Shown: piece after piece, positions 41,906 to 52,666 of the stretch
Numbering within the stretch: position 1 is the first letter of the stretch
Layout of the letters: each line of letters begins with the position of its first letter
NCBI RefSeq assembly: GCF_000380985.1
Contig: NZ_KB905707.1
Span: forward strand, 21,467-85,466
Direction: 5' to 3'
Length of the DNA stretch: 64,000 nucleotides
From: Proteiniphilum acetatigenes DSM 18083
Lineage (GTDB): Bacteria; Bacteroidota; Bacteroidia; Bacteroidales; Dysgonomonadaceae
Position numbers and translations under genes: made by a program
Notes under the pieces: model-generated
Told to the model about the DNA's origin: nothing
Database searches by the model: none
The model's input: only the letters and a program-made list of their open reading frames with translations

Positions 41906-44470
41906 TTATATCCATCGCATATAGGCGAAATCCATCCTGTGAGGCAGGTCGGGATTTTTTGGATATACACGCAGGCCATACTGGTGTATACCGGGATCGT
42001 TCAGCGCTTTACGCGATTCGAAATAGAGCAGGGAACCTTCGGTCTTGACAAGATCGAATTCGTATGACTCCACAAACTGAGGCTCTTTGTTCATCGTATC
42101 GTGATCCACAACTACGCATTCAACACCTAAGTCACAGATCATATCTTTCCTGTCGATTATAACACGACCGTAAACCTCATGGTGTCCGTTATTGAAATTT
42201 ACCTTCTGGTTGGGATTGAACTCTAGTTTGACGACTTCCAACTTATTCCATTTTGAGGCCGTATCTATTTTCCACTCCACAATCTCCCTGGCTTTTGCAT
42301 AGTTGTTATCGTGGAGCAAATGAGAGCGACGTGCCAGTTTATTGTAGAAACGGTCGAAATAATCGTCCATCATCCGTTTCGTAGTGAAATGAGGAGCTAT
42401 TTCGGCCATTGATTTCTTGATATATTGTATCCATTCGTGGGAGTAACCGTTGCTGTTATGCGCATAGTAGAGTGGTACGATCTCGTTCTCAAGCAGAGAG
42501 TAGATTGTAGAGGCATCCAGCTCATCCTGATAAAACTGGTTGTCGTAGGTTCGCTCGTCGGTCAACGCCCAGCCGGCACCTTCTTTATACCCTTCATACC
42601 ACCATCCGTCGAGCACCGAAAGGTTCAATACACCGTTCATCTCAGCTTTTTCACCGGATGTTCCCGATGCTTCCTGTGCACGGGTGGGGGTGTTCAGCCA
42701 GATATCCACACCTGATACCAGTCGTTTTGCCAAACGCATATCGTAATTTTCCAGAAAGATGATCTTGCCGAGGAATTCCGGTCGACGTGATATCTCCACA
42801 ATCTGTTTGATCAATCCTTGTCCGCCCCCGTCGGCAGGATGCGCTTTCCCTGCAAAAATAAACTGCACCGGATATTTTGGGTTATTTACAATCTTTGACA
42901 GACGGTCGAGGTCGGTAAATAACAAATGTGCCCGCTTATAAGTGGCAAAACGGCGGGAGAAGCCTATCAACAATGCGTTGGGATTGACCTCTTCCAGCAT
43001 GTTCATAATTCTTGAAGGGGCTGCCTGGTTTTTGAGCCATCCATCTTTGAATTCAGCCTGGATATAATCTACCAGCTTCTTTTTCAGATGCATGCGGAGT
43101 TTCCATAATTCGTCGTCACTCACGTTATAGATATTTTTCCAGATTTCGGTATTTGACTGGTCATTGTAAAACGACTCGCCGAAATATTTTTCATAGAGCG
43201 CCTTTACCGAAGAAGTTGCCCAACTGGGCAGGTGAACGCCGTTAGTCACATAACCTACATGCAACTCTTCCGGGAAATAACCTTTCCACACAGGCTGGAA
43301 CATTTTTTGCGAGACAGTGCCATGAAGTTTGCTTACACCATTGGCTTCCTGCGCGGTATTCAACGCGAATACGCTCATGGAGAATTTTTCATGCGACCCG
43401 GGATTGTCGCGTCCCATATCCATAAATTGTTGCCAGGAAATACCAATACTTTGTATCATGGGTGCCATGTATTTGGTAATCAGTGGCTCATCGAAATAGT
43501 CGTGACCTGCCGGTACCGGCGTATGAACTGTATAGAGCGATGATGCACGCACTACCTCTAACGCTTCCTGAAATGAAAGTCCCTCTTCGACCACGTAATC
43601 TCGCAAACGTTGAATGTTGATGAAAGCGGCATGTCCCTCATTCATGTGATAGACATCTTTGCGGATACCGAGTTTCTTCAGCAGCAATATCCCGCCGACG
43701 CCCAGCAGAAACTCCTGTTTCATTCGATTTTCCCAGTCCCCTCCATACAACTGATGAGTGATGGGACGGTCATACTCGCTGTTATGTTCCATGTCGGTGT
43801 CCATCAGGTAGAGGTTGATGCGTCCTACAGCCACTTTCCACACATTTGAATAGATCGGGCGGTCGTGGAAGGGTACTTCCAGTATCATAGGAGATCCGTC
43901 TTCGTTCATCACCTGGGTGATGGGGAGATTTCCAAAATTTTGTGCTTCGTAGTTGGCGATCTGCTGTCCCTCCACCGAGAGGGTTTGCGTGAAGTAGCCG
44001 TAACGGTATAGAAATCCAACCGCAGTCATATCCACATTGCTGTCGCTTGCCTCCTTCAGGTAGTCTCCAGCCAGGATTCCCAAACCACCGGAATAGATCT
44101 TTAATACATGCGATAACCCGTATTCCATACTGAAGTAGGCCACGCTAGGCCGTTCACTGTTGTGCGGGACGCCCATATAATCTTTGAATCGCTCATAGAC
44201 ACGCTGGATGCGTTCCAGAAACTCATTGTTTTTCAATATATTTTCAGTGACTTCCGAGCGTAAATTTTGTAATAATACGACCGGATTTTTTCCACTCTTT
44301 TCCCATTCCTGCGGGTCTAAGACCTCGAATATGGCTTTTGCTTCTTCATTCCATACCCACCATAGGTTATGGGCAATTTCCTCCAGCGGACGTAGCTGGT
44401 CAGGCAATTCGGCATGTACATGAATATCTTTCCAGATAGGAGAGTTTGAATAACTTGACTGAATAATCAT
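41906..44470 (-). CDS. glgP: Alpha-glucan (glycogen) phosphorylase, DUF3417 type
   Basis: GT35 phosphorylase of 854 aa releasing glucose 1-phosphate from glycogen. The N-terminal DUF3417 segment (about 12-120, [20 protein letters not shown]) marks the short bacterial/archaeal subfamily. Substrate and active-site stretches include [29 protein letters not shown] and NGVHLPSWA. The pyridoxal-phosphate lysine is expected in the SGEKAEMNG segment of [18 protein letters not shown]. It lies 122 bp downstream of the glycogen synthase gene in the same direction, giving a compact synthesis and breakdown pair. Confidence 0.95.
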   Translation of the reverse strand: MIIQSSYSNSPIWKDIHVHAELPDQLRPLEEIAHNLWWVWNEEAKAIFEVLDPQEWEKSGKNPVVLLQNLRSEVTENILKNNEFLERIQRVYERFKDYMGVPHNSERPSVAYFSMEYGLSHVLKIYSGGLGILAGDYLKEASDSNVDMTAVGFLYRYGYFTQTLSVEGQQIANYEAQNFGNLPITQVMNEDGSPMILEVPFHDRPIYSNVWKVAVGRINLYLMDTDMEHNSEYDRPITHQLYGGDWENRMKQEFLLGVGGILLLKKLGIRKDVYHMNEGHAAFINIQRLRDYVVEEGLSFQEALEVVRASSLYTVHTPVPAGHDYFDEPLITKYMAPMIQSIGISWQQFMDMGRDNPGSHEKFSMSVFALNTAQEANGVSKLHGTVSQKMFQPVWKGYFPEELHVGYVTNGVHLPSWATSSVKALYEKYFGESFYNDQSNTEIWKNIYNVSDDELWKLRMHLKKKLVDYIQAEFKDGWLKNQAAPSRIMNMLEEVNPNALLIGFSRRFATYKRAHLLFTDLDRLSKIVNNPKYPVQFIFAGKAHPADGGGQGLIKQIVEISRRPEFLGKIIFLENYDMRLAKRLVSGVDIWLNTPTRAQEASGTSGEKAEMNGVLNLSVLDGWWYEGYKEGAGWALTDERTYDNQFYQDELDASTIYSLLENEIVPLYYAHNSNGYSHEWIQYIKKSMAEIAPHFTTKRMMDDYFDRFYNKLARRSHLLHDNNYAKAREIVEWKIDTASKWNKLEVVKLEFNPNQKVNFNNGHHEVYGRVIIDRKDMICDLGVECVVVDHDTMNKEPQFVESYEFDLVKTEGSLLYFESRKALNDPGIHQYGLRVYPKNPDLPHRMDFAYMRWI

Positions 44471-44592
44471 TGCTGTTATTTTTATTTTCTTTTATATTTA
44501 CTGTTTTAATAATAATCGTACAAAAAGGGGCAATATAGCCTGTAGTATCTGCTGTTTTGTGATTTTATTTCTATATGGCAAGTATAACGCTT

Positions 44593-46305
44593 TTATTCTA
44601 TTTTAAGTTTATAAGGATGCGATAATCTGATAAATGAGTTATGCAATGCTTTGCGATAAGCTTCCTCGTAATAGCGGATGAAATGTGCCCAGTCTGCCAT
44701 ATCTGCCAGGGCAGCCGCACTTTGCTTCAATATTTTCACCTGCTCGTTGCTTTTTAGTGACAGGTCATGGACAAGTGCGGCAATTTCTTCCACCACTTCC
44801 GTATAGTTATCATCGTTACGGTGGATTACCTCTATACCGTCGCTAATCCCTTCTCCCTTGTCACCCTCTTTTTTAGCCCAAACACCAAATCCCGCCAATG
44901 TTGTGGTGATAGTGGGGACAGAAAAAGCTACACTCTCGTGCGGTGTGTAACCCCATGGTTCGTAATAAGAGGGAAAAACCGACATATCGAATCCGATCAG
45001 CAGATCATAATAGGGTAGATTGAAAATTCCATCGTCTCCATTCAGATAGGAAGGTACAAAGATAATTTTCACCCTCTCTTTCTCTGCATTACAAAATCCC
45101 AAATGCCTGATCTGGTTCATCACCATATCGTGCTGTGGTTCTACCAGTTCGTGGGTGATAAACGGACAGTCTGAAGAAGTGCTTTCCATGGATGGGTTCT
45201 CCGTTTGTGTGGAGTTATCTTCGGAAAGACGTGCCTGAAGGTCTTTCCGCGGCCCTTTTACCCAACCGGGTACCATGATGAAAGCGATGACGTCTTTTGT
45301 CAGTTGTGGCATTTTCCGCAGCAGGTTCATCGCATCGATAAATACGTCGATACCTTTGTTTTTGTATTCATATCTGCCGCTGGTCGCTATCAGCAAGGCA
45401 TCAGGATGAATAGTATGACCCACTATCTTCTCGGCTACGTTGAGCAGTATCTTTCGTGCCTTTTTTCGTGCCCGGCTGTGATTGGCCCCTTTGGGGATAA
45501 AATCTTTTTCGAACCCGTTAGGGGTGACCACATCAGGCTGTCGCTGCAGAAGTTGTGTACATTCCGCCGCTGTGATATCACTCACGGTAGTGAAGCAGTC
45601 GACATGCTGTGCGGCTTTCTTCTCAATGGAATGCTTGGCCGTCATGTTCAACTGACGCGCCATCTGGTCGCCGTTATACACATGCAGATGATCATACAAC
45701 GGAAGGTTGTTGCCGGCAATTGAGCGGCCGATGGAGGTAGCATGGGTGGTGAAGAGGGTGGCGATCTTGGGCACATGCTTTCTGATATAAAGCGCTGCGG
45801 CACCTGTCATCCATTCATTGAAGTGGGCGATCACATTCTCTGCTTCCAGATGATGGAAACGGTAAAAGCTCTCGATCACCAGTCCTGCGGCATAGGCGAA
45901 CATGGTCGCTTCGTGATAGTCGCCATAGGCAGCAATCGAGTCAACACCGTAATCCATCCACATTTCTGTGTAGATATCGTTCTGTTTTTCAAAAAACGCA
46001 TTGAATCTCACCAGAAAGACGATCGGTTCTCCGGGTACTTTCCACCGGCCGATACGAATAGGGAGGTGCTGATTGAGCGTAGCAAACTCATACCATGACG
46101 AAAAGAGGTTCTCATCTTCCCTGAACCAGGGACTTTCCTGTTCTCCCCATACATCGGGGCCGATGAAGAATATACGGTCTTTATGAATTTTCTGTAGAAT
46201 ATTGGCCCGTGTGGATAAGACGGTGTAAATACCGCCCACTTTGTTGCACACTTCCCAACTGACTTCGAAGAGGTAATCAGGTGTGTACCTGGCATCTATC
46301 TCCAT
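44593..46305 (-). CDS. Glycogen synthase, GT3 (eukaryote-like) family
   Basis: 570-aa glycosyltransferase building alpha-1,4-glucan. The start DYLFEVSWEVCNKVGGIYTV and HFNEWMTGAAALYIRKHVPK, THATSIGRSIAGN, ATSGRYEYKNKGIDVFIDAM and PSYYEPWGYTPHESVAF are typical of family GT3 (yeast/animal GYS), which Bacteroidetes use in place of the GT5 GlgA. GT3 enzymes of this type normally use UDP-glucose; that is family knowledge. It precedes glgP. A -7-like TATCTTTG lies at 46334-46341 on the minus strand, back to back with that of mfd. Confidence 0.93.
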   Translation of the reverse strand: MEIDARYTPDYLFEVSWEVCNKVGGIYTVLSTRANILQKIHKDRIFFIGPDVWGEQESPWFREDENLFSSWYEFATLNQHLPIRIGRWKVPGEPIVFLVRFNAFFEKQNDIYTEMWMDYGVDSIAAYGDYHEATMFAYAAGLVIESFYRFHHLEAENVIAHFNEWMTGAAALYIRKHVPKIATLFTTHATSIGRSIAGNNLPLYDHLHVYNGDQMARQLNMTAKHSIEKKAAQHVDCFTTVSDITAAECTQLLQRQPDVVTPNGFEKDFIPKGANHSRARKKARKILLNVAEKIVGHTIHPDALLIATSGRYEYKNKGIDVFIDAMNLLRKMPQLTKDVIAFIMVPGWVKGPRKDLQARLSEDNSTQTENPSMESTSSDCPFITHELVEPQHDMVMNQIRHLGFCNAEKERVKIIFVPSYLNGDDGIFNLPYYDLLIGFDMSVFPSYYEPWGYTPHESVAFSVPTITTTLAGFGVWAKKEGDKGEGISDGIEVIHRNDDNYTEVVEEIAALVHDLSLKSNEQVKILKQSAAALADMADWAHFIRYYEEAYRKALHNSFIRLSHPYKLKIE

Positions 46306-46333
46306 ATGTGATTATTTTCTTGTCTCCGGGGGA

Positions 46334-46364
46334 CAAAGATACTAAAAAAATTGGCTTATCTTTG
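46334..46364. promoter_or_regulatory. Back-to-back -7 boxes for glycogen synthase and mfd
   Basis: TATCTTTG on the minus strand (46334-46341) and TATCTTTG on the plus strand (46357-46364) lie 15 bp apart in a 72-bp divergent gap. Each would sit where the other's -33 region should be. The mfd leader would be only a few nucleotides. Confidence 0.5.
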
Positions 46365-46377
46365 TACTTTCTTCTGA

Positions 46378-49300
46378 ATGGTTGAAACAATAGACATTAC
46401 CCAATTACAGCGGCTGATTGGAAAACATCCCAACCTGGCGGCAGCAGGCTCATTACTGAAAGAGATACAGGTTTTATCGGTAACGGGTTTGCACGGATCG
46501 TCGCATGCTTTATTTGCCGGGGAATTATTCCACAAACAACCACAGACTTACCTTTATATTTTAAATGACGCGGAAACCGCAGGCTATTTCTATCATGACC
46601 TGACCCAAATGATGGGTTCGGTTGATGTGCTCTTTTTCCCTTCGGCCTACAAGCGGGCTGCTAAGTACGGGCAGATAGACCGCGCTAACGAGGTACTTCG
46701 TGCAGGTGTTTTAAGCCGCCTGCAGGATGGCTCCGGGCCATTGATTATTGTCAGTTATCCCGATGCGTTGACGGAGAAAACGGTTTCCCGTAAAGAACTG
46801 GTGGATAATACGCTGAAGGTGGAGGTGGGAGACCGGATCGATAGTGCTTTTGTGAGTGAAGTGCTCGACAGCCTGGGGTTTCAGATAGTAGATTATGTAT
46901 ATGAACCGGGACAGTATGCCGTACGGGGAAGTATTCTTGATGTCTTTTCTTTTTCGAGTGAATATCCCTATCGTATCGACTTCTTTGGAGATGAGGTGGA
47001 GACCATACGCAATTTCGACGTGGAAACGCAATTGTCTAAAGAGAAGTTCAACGAGATCCGGATCGTTCCCGAATTCGGACGTAACGGATCTAAAGAGGCT
47101 TCGCTTTTCGGACTTCTTCCCGGTGACTCGGTGATCGGTACGGAAGATATGCGTTGGATTGCAAGCCGGGTGGAATCGATCAACGAGGATGAACTGCATA
47201 TCGATCCCAAGGATGAGGAATTTGTGAAGGCCGATCTACTCACAAAAAAGGATTTCTTAGAGAGTATCGGTTCGTTTCGACAGATCCGTTTCGATACCAG
47301 GATGTTGGATACCCCTGATGCTGCTATTGAGTTCAACACATCGGTGCAACCTCTCTATCATAAGAATTTCGATCTTCTGAGCGAATCTTTACACCGCTTC
47401 ATGGATGAGGGGTATACAATTTATATATTGAGCGACAGTGAAAAGCAGCAGAAACGGCTTTTCCATATTTTCGAGGATCGTAACGATCCCATCCCCTTTA
47501 TACCGGTAAATAAAACGTTGCATGAAGGATTTTCGGACGAGACACTGAAAATATGTTGCTTCACCGATCACCAGATCTTTGACCGTTTTCATAAATACAG
47601 CCTGAAATCAGACAAGGCTCGCTCGGGTAAAATTGTCTTGACACTCAAGGAAATAAGCCAGCTCCAACAGGGAGACTATGTGGTGCATATGGATCACGGT
47701 ATTGGCCGGTTTGCCGGACTGGTACGCCTGCGCATCGGCGATAAAATACAGGAGGTGATCAAACTCACTTATAAGAATAATGACGCGGTATTCGTTTCGA
47801 TCCATTCCCTGCACAAAATATCGAAGTACAAAGGCAAGGAAGGGGAAGAACCGCAACTGAACAAACTGGGCTCGGGAGCATGGGAGAAGGTGAAAGAGCG
47901 GACAAAGAAGAAGATCAAGGATATTGCCCGCGACCTGATTAAGCTTTATGCCCAGCGTCACCAGGAGAAAGGATATGCCTTTTCGAAGGATACTTATCTG
48001 CAGACAGAGCTGGAAGCGTCGTTTATGTATGAGGATACGCCCGACCAGGTGAAAGCTACCCGCGATGTGAAAGCCGATATGCAGAGTGAGAGACCTATGG
48101 ACAGGCTGGTCTGTGGCGATGTAGGTTTCGGAAAGACCGAGATCGCGATCCGTGCTGCCTTTAAAGCGGCTACCGACGGGAAGCAGACGGCCGTCCTGGT
48201 ACCTACTACCGTACTGGCTACACAGCATTACCACACTTTTAGTGAACGATTGGCTGATTTTCCGGTAAAGGTGGATTACCTGAGCCGTGCCCGTACAGCA
48301 AAAGAACAGAAAGAGATCCTCCTACGGTTAAAAGAGGGAAAGATCGATATCCTTATCGGTACTCACCGACTGGTGGGGAAGGATGTGGAATTCAAAGATC
48401 TGGGACTGCTGATCATCGATGAGGAGCAGAAATTTGGGGTGTCCGTTAAAGAGAAACTCAAACAGTTGAAGGTGAACGTGGATACGCTCACTATGACGGC
48501 AACCCCTATCCCGCGTACTCTGCAATTCTCGCTGATGGGGTCGCGCGACCTTTCCACCATAGGGACGCCTCCTCCCAACCGCTATCCCATACAGACCGAG
48601 GTACATACGTTTGATATAGAGCTTATCCGTGATGCGATTAATTTTGAATTGAACCGGAATGGGCAGCTGTTTATAGTGAACAACCGCATCAGGAATATTT
48701 ATGAACTGGAAGCCCTTATCAAGAGAGAGATGCCGGGTGTACGCGTGGCGGTGGGACACGGTCAGATGGATCCGAAGAAATTAGAAGGTGTGATTGCCGA
48801 TTTTATCAATCATGAACAGGATGTCCTGATCGCGACGACTATCATCGAATCGGGCATCGATATGCCCAATGTGAATACCATCATTGTGATGGATGCACAG
48901 AATTTCGGACTGAGCGATTTGCACCAGTTGCGCGGCAGGGTAGGTCGAAGCAACCGCAAAGCATTCTGTTATCTGCTGGCGCCCCCGTTCTATATGCTGA
49001 GCAGTGACTCTCGCAGGCGCCTTCAGGCTATTGAGAATTTCGCCGAGTTGGGGAGCGGACTCCATATCGCGATGCAGGACCTGGACATTCGTGGTGCGGG
49101 AAACCTGCTGGGAGCGGAACAGAGCGGTTTTATCGCCGACCTGGGGTATGAAACTTATCAGAAGATATTGGCCGAAGCGGTACAGGAGTTGCGAAAAGAT
49201 GAGTTCGCCGAACTGTACGATACACAGCAGGCGGAAAGGGCTCAGACGCATAATTTTGTGGATGATGTCCTGGTAGAGAGCGACCTGGAACTCATGTTCC

Positions 49301-49731
49301 CGGTGAATTATATCCCGAACGATGCGGAACGGGTAGCCATTTACCGTGAAATGGACAATATGGAGTCCGAGACGGAGATCATGGACTTTATGAAACGTCT
49401 GGAAGACCGCTTCGGAAGAATTCCGGGGCAGGGCAGGGAGCTTATCCGCATTGTGCGGCTTCGCCGTATCGCCAAGTCGCTGGGAATTGAGAAGGTAGTC
49501 CTGAAAAACGGACAGATGACCCTTTTCCTGATCTCTGATCCGGAGTCGCCCTATTACAATTCGCCGGTATTCGACCAGTTATTGGATTTTGTACAGAAAC
49601 AATCACGTCGATGCCGCTTGCAGGAAAAAGGTAAAAAACGGTCGGTTGCGATCAGTCACGTAGAGACCGTGGAAACGGCAGTTGCTTTGCTGGAGGAGAT
49701 TGGAAAGGGAAATCAAATCACAAAATCATAA
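46378..49731 (+). CDS. mfd: Transcription-repair coupling factor Mfd
   Basis: 1117-aa SF2 translocase that displaces stalled RNA polymerase and recruits nucleotide excision repair. Seen: UvrB-homology modules in the N-terminal 350 residues (YAVRGSILDVFSF); the RNA-polymerase-interaction (CarD-like) domain near 425-500 (LQQGDYVVHMDHGIGRFAGL); helicase motifs Walker A CGDVGFGKTEIA, DEEQKFGV, TMTATPIPRTL and QLRGRVGRS; and the C-terminal TRCF domain (LMFPVNYIPNDAERVAIYRE). Its last 19 bp overlap the convergent cysE gene. Confidence 0.97.
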   Translation: MVETIDITQLQRLIGKHPNLAAAGSLLKEIQVLSVTGLHGSSHALFAGELFHKQPQTYLYILNDAETAGYFYHDLTQMMGSVDVLFFPSAYKRAAKYGQIDRANEVLRAGVLSRLQDGSGPLIIVSYPDALTEKTVSRKELVDNTLKVEVGDRIDSAFVSEVLDSLGFQIVDYVYEPGQYAVRGSILDVFSFSSEYPYRIDFFGDEVETIRNFDVETQLSKEKFNEIRIVPEFGRNGSKEASLFGLLPGDSVIGTEDMRWIASRVESINEDELHIDPKDEEFVKADLLTKKDFLESIGSFRQIRFDTRMLDTPDAAIEFNTSVQPLYHKNFDLLSESLHRFMDEGYTIYILSDSEKQQKRLFHIFEDRNDPIPFIPVNKTLHEGFSDETLKICCFTDHQIFDRFHKYSLKSDKARSGKIVLTLKEISQLQQGDYVVHMDHGIGRFAGLVRLRIGDKIQEVIKLTYKNNDAVFVSIHSLHKISKYKGKEGEEPQLNKLGSGAWEKVKERTKKKIKDIARDLIKLYAQRHQEKGYAFSKDTYLQTELEASFMYEDTPDQVKATRDVKADMQSERPMDRLVCGDVGFGKTEIAIRAAFKAATDGKQTAVLVPTTVLATQHYHTFSERLADFPVKVDYLSRARTAKEQKEILLRLKEGKIDILIGTHRLVGKDVEFKDLGLLIIDEEQKFGVSVKEKLKQLKVNVDTLTMTATPIPRTLQFSLMGSRDLSTIGTPPPNRYPIQTEVHTFDIELIRDAINFELNRNGQLFIVNNRIRNIYELEALIKREMPGVRVAVGHGQMDPKKLEGVIADFINHEQDVLIATTIIESGIDMPNVNTIIVMDAQNFGLSDLHQLRGRVGRSNRKAFCYLLAPPFYMLSSDSRRRLQAIENFAELGSGLHIAMQDLDIRGAGNLLGAEQSGFIADLGYETYQKILAEAVQELRKDEFAELYDTQQAERAQTHNFVDDVLVESDLELMFPVNYIPNDAERVAIYREMDNMESETEIMDFMKRLEDRFGRIPGQGRELIRIVRLRRIAKSLGIEKVVLKNGQMTLFLISDPESPYYNSPVFDQLLDFVQKQSRRCRLQEKGKKRSVAISHVETVETAVALLEEIGKGNQITKS

Positions 49732-50534
49732 GGACTGGAAAGATCCCTCACCATCCGTATCTTTACATCTATCGAGTTAGAGACGAGAGAGTAGGGGACT
49801 ACACTCCGCGTGAGCCATGCTCCGCCGCCAATTACCGAGTCATGGCCGACCACCGTCTTTCCTCCCAGAATAGTAGCATTGGCGTATATCACCACGTTGT
49901 CCTCCACGGTCGGATGTCGTTTTACGTCAGACAATTTCTTCTCTACATATAATGCACCGAGCGTTACACCCTGATATATCTTTACGTTGTTACCAATCTC
50001 GGCCGTTTCACCGATCACGATCCCCGTTCCATGGTCCATAAAGAGATTTTTGCCTATCCTGGCGGCGGGATGAATGTCGATACCGACCTTTGAATGAGCG
50101 TATTCGGAAAAAAGCCTGGCGATCAGGGGGACTCCCAGTCGATGGAGTTCATGTGCTACACGATGCACACAGAGAGCATAAAATCCGGGGTAGGTGAGGA
50201 TTACCTCTTCCAGGCTTTTGGCCGCAGGATCGGCTCTCAAATAGCAGGCCGCATCTTTATAGAGCCGTTCGCGAAGCGAAGGAAATTGGCGGAAAAACGA
50301 TTCGGTGATCTCATCAGCTTTCTGCTCACCGGTAAGTGAGGATATATTGGCGTGAAGTGTTACAGCCGCTTCCTTTAGCTTTTCATGGACATCTACCGGT
50401 TCCGGACAGTCGCAGATAGGGAACATCTGTGAAATAAGCGTTTCGATCACCTCTTCCAGATCACACTTGTTAATAGGAATGCGTATAGGTTGCGGGTTGA
50501 ACTGCTGAATGAGTTCCTCAATCTTGTCTGTCAT
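49713..50534 (-). CDS. cysE: Serine O-acetyltransferase
   Basis: Makes O-acetylserine, the first committed step of cysteine synthesis; 273 aa. An N-terminal helical domain (about 1-150) is followed by the left-handed beta-helix of hexapeptide repeats (about 165-250) with HPAARIGKNLFMDHGTGIVI, GETAEIGNNVKIYQGVTLGA and HPTVEDNVVIYANATILGG. It resembles the plant-/EpsC-like form. It follows the DUF4954 gene after 13 bp, so the two are co-transcribed. Its 3' end overlaps the convergent mfd gene by 19 bp. Confidence 0.94.
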   Translation of the reverse strand: MTDKIEELIQQFNPQPIRIPINKCDLEEVIETLISQMFPICDCPEPVDVHEKLKEAAVTLHANISSLTGEQKADEITESFFRQFPSLRERLYKDAACYLRADPAAKSLEEVILTYPGFYALCVHRVAHELHRLGVPLIARLFSEYAHSKVGIDIHPAARIGKNLFMDHGTGIVIGETAEIGNNVKIYQGVTLGALYVEKKLSDVKRHPTVEDNVVIYANATILGGKTVVGHDSVIGGGAWLTRSVVPYSLVSNSIDVKIRMVRDLSSPYDFVI

Positions 50535-50547
50535 GAAAATAGGATGT

Positions 50548-52536
50548 TTATTGTATATTTTTTATTCTTTCTATCAATTCGTCTCCCAGTGCTCTTTTTT
50601 CTTCGATGTGCTTTAATGTGGCTATAACGAATGGGTTCTTATCGAAAGCGCCCCGTACGTATTCGAAATCCATGGCTCTATCCTGGATATTACCGTCGGC
50701 ACCAAAGCCGGTTTTGAATGAGAGGGAGAATTCTTTTTTTGCATCGCTGTAGATCATCTCATCGAGACCGATTACCGCTGCTTTCCACTTTTCAACGATA
50801 GAGATCACATCAGATGCCGTAATCTCATCGGCTTTGATACTGTAAAACGACTGAATCTTATCCCAGGCCCATGTCCATTCGTTTTCATAGTAGTCCTGGT
50901 GCAGTTTCTGGAACACATGATTGATCTCTTTCAGCTTGGTGATCTCTCCCGATTCGATTTTGCAGAGCAGATCGTCGATCTCCGATTTGGGGGCGATCAA
51001 CCCCGAAACATCTACCCATTCTCCCAGTCCGGGTGCACCTTGCGGGTCGAGCCGCTGCCTGATCTCTTCATTGCTTTTAAACCGGGTTTTCTCTAAGCGC
51101 TTGATAAGCGAGTTACCAAGAAATTTGTGGATAATGATCTCATAAAGTTTCAATCCTCTCAGTAGTGATGAATTGGTGATGACGCAACTCTGGAAGGTAT
51201 AAAATTCCGATGTTTCCCCGGCTACAGCCTGAAGGTTTTTGAGAATCTCTATACCGGCAAACACTTTTTGGATCGTATAGGGACTGAGTAGGTTGAAATT
51301 GATGCAGTCGAGCCGGTCGGGATCTTTCCGACGATCTCTCTCAGGCCATTTCTTGGCATCACGGATGGTGCCCACACTGCGTAAGTTCACACCCGGTGCA
51401 ATATGGGTACCGTTGTCTTTTTCTACGAGGTAGGAAAAAGGAAGATTCGATGTGTCAGCATGTTGGGAATGGCGTCCCAGGATCAGAGAGAATGGCCCCA
51501 CCTTGGCAGGCCATAACACGTAAGAGTTACTGGTCGTCTTGGCACCTCGTTCAATGATCCCCTGGTGAATAGGCCCCAGTTTATACATGTGGTTGCTCTG
51601 GTTAGAGCCTGATCCGGCATTCATAAAGGAGAACATCCCTGCAATGAGCAGCGTGGATTTATGATGTGTGACGGTGTAGGGACCGGCAAAAAGTGCGCAA
51701 GCTTCCCCGTTCTCACCCTGACAATTGCTGAAAAAGAGGGAGTCGGAAGCAGAATAGCCGTGATCAATATGACAGGCCTGGCCGATGAAACAGCGTGAAA
51801 TAATAGAACCTCCGTCGATCGTGGAACCGGAACAGACAATGAAATCTTCGGCGATCACATTACGTCCGATATAGACCGGATCATATTCATTACTGTTGAT
51901 ACTGCCGTTTTTGAGTTTCATCGCACCGGTTATTTTACAGAAGGCACCTATCCGCACGTTTTTGATATATCCGACGTTCACAATCTTGCAATCATGTTCG
52001 ATGATTCCCCTGTCAGATGAGTGCTTGTTGCAATAATAATCAATGATCGCCTTCATCCGTTCAACCAGTTTCGGGCGATGGCGATAAAGTGAGTAGATAT
52101 AAGCAAAATGGGCCGAGAGTTTGTCGTTGATATGTACTTCCCTCCCTCCGGTTTCGTTCAGTACGTTGACCTGCACTCCGTTTCCAAAGGTCGTCATCCC
52201 GTCGACCAGGATCACATCTATATTTTGAATGAAACAATTATCACCGATGGTATAGTTGGCGATATAATTCTGCACATTCTCGATCATTACATTATCGCCT
52301 ATGGTGCAGTTATGGATCACGGCGCGATTGATACCGGCATGTTTTTGTAATCCACCGGGTAAAGAGAACACCTTCTCAAATATACCGAGTTCGACCCTGC
52401 CTGAAAAATGGCTTTCACGTACATAGCGAGGATCGAAATCTTCTTTTACAATAATCAACCCCCAGTCGGTACACCTACATCCGTTTTTTTCCAGCAGATT
52501 GATTTCGGACTGCGTTAAATTTCTGTGATCTTGCAT
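50548..52536 (-). CDS. DUF4954-family protein with left-handed beta-helix
   Basis: 662-aa protein of a Bacteroidetes-type family. Hexapeptide-repeat-like segments (VIHNCTIGDNVMIENVQNYI, YTIGDNCFIQN, IEHDCKIVNVGYIKNVRIGA, GRNVIAEDFIVCSGSTIDGG) form a beta-helix like those of sugar-nucleotide pyrophosphorylases and acyltransferases. The C-terminal third (about 430-662) is helical and carries no recognised catalytic motif. The gene is 13 bp upstream of cysE in the same operon. An acyl- or nucleotidyl-transfer role is possible by fold; the actual function is unknown. Confidence 0.85.
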   Translation of the reverse strand: MQDHRNLTQSEINLLEKNGCRCTDWGLIIVKEDFDPRYVRESHFSGRVELGIFEKVFSLPGGLQKHAGINRAVIHNCTIGDNVMIENVQNYIANYTIGDNCFIQNIDVILVDGMTTFGNGVQVNVLNETGGREVHINDKLSAHFAYIYSLYRHRPKLVERMKAIIDYYCNKHSSDRGIIEHDCKIVNVGYIKNVRIGAFCKITGAMKLKNGSINSNEYDPVYIGRNVIAEDFIVCSGSTIDGGSIISRCFIGQACHIDHGYSASDSLFFSNCQGENGEACALFAGPYTVTHHKSTLLIAGMFSFMNAGSGSNQSNHMYKLGPIHQGIIERGAKTTSNSYVLWPAKVGPFSLILGRHSQHADTSNLPFSYLVEKDNGTHIAPGVNLRSVGTIRDAKKWPERDRRKDPDRLDCINFNLLSPYTIQKVFAGIEILKNLQAVAGETSEFYTFQSCVITNSSLLRGLKLYEIIIHKFLGNSLIKRLEKTRFKSNEEIRQRLDPQGAPGLGEWVDVSGLIAPKSEIDDLLCKIESGEITKLKEINHVFQKLHQDYYENEWTWAWDKIQSFYSIKADEITASDVISIVEKWKAAVIGLDEMIYSDAKKEFSLSFKTGFGADGNIQDRAMDFEYVRGAFDKNPFVIATLKHIEEKRALGDELIERIKNIQ

Positions 52537-52624
52537 AATTTAATGTGCCAATGTGACTAATGATACTAATGTGGAAATGTGACGAATGTGCCGGAGAAAG
52601 TTTTTTTGATCAATCTGGAGTAAA

Positions 52625-52659
52625 AGAAAAAACGAGACTTCCACAAGGGATGTCTCGTT
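52625..52659 (-). terminator. Rho-independent terminator of recA
   Basis: AACGAGAC (52631-52638) and GTCTCGTT (52652-52659) form an 8-bp stem. On the minus strand it is followed by a U-run. It lies eight bases after the recA stop. Confidence 0.88.
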
Positions 52660-52666
52660 CTCCATG

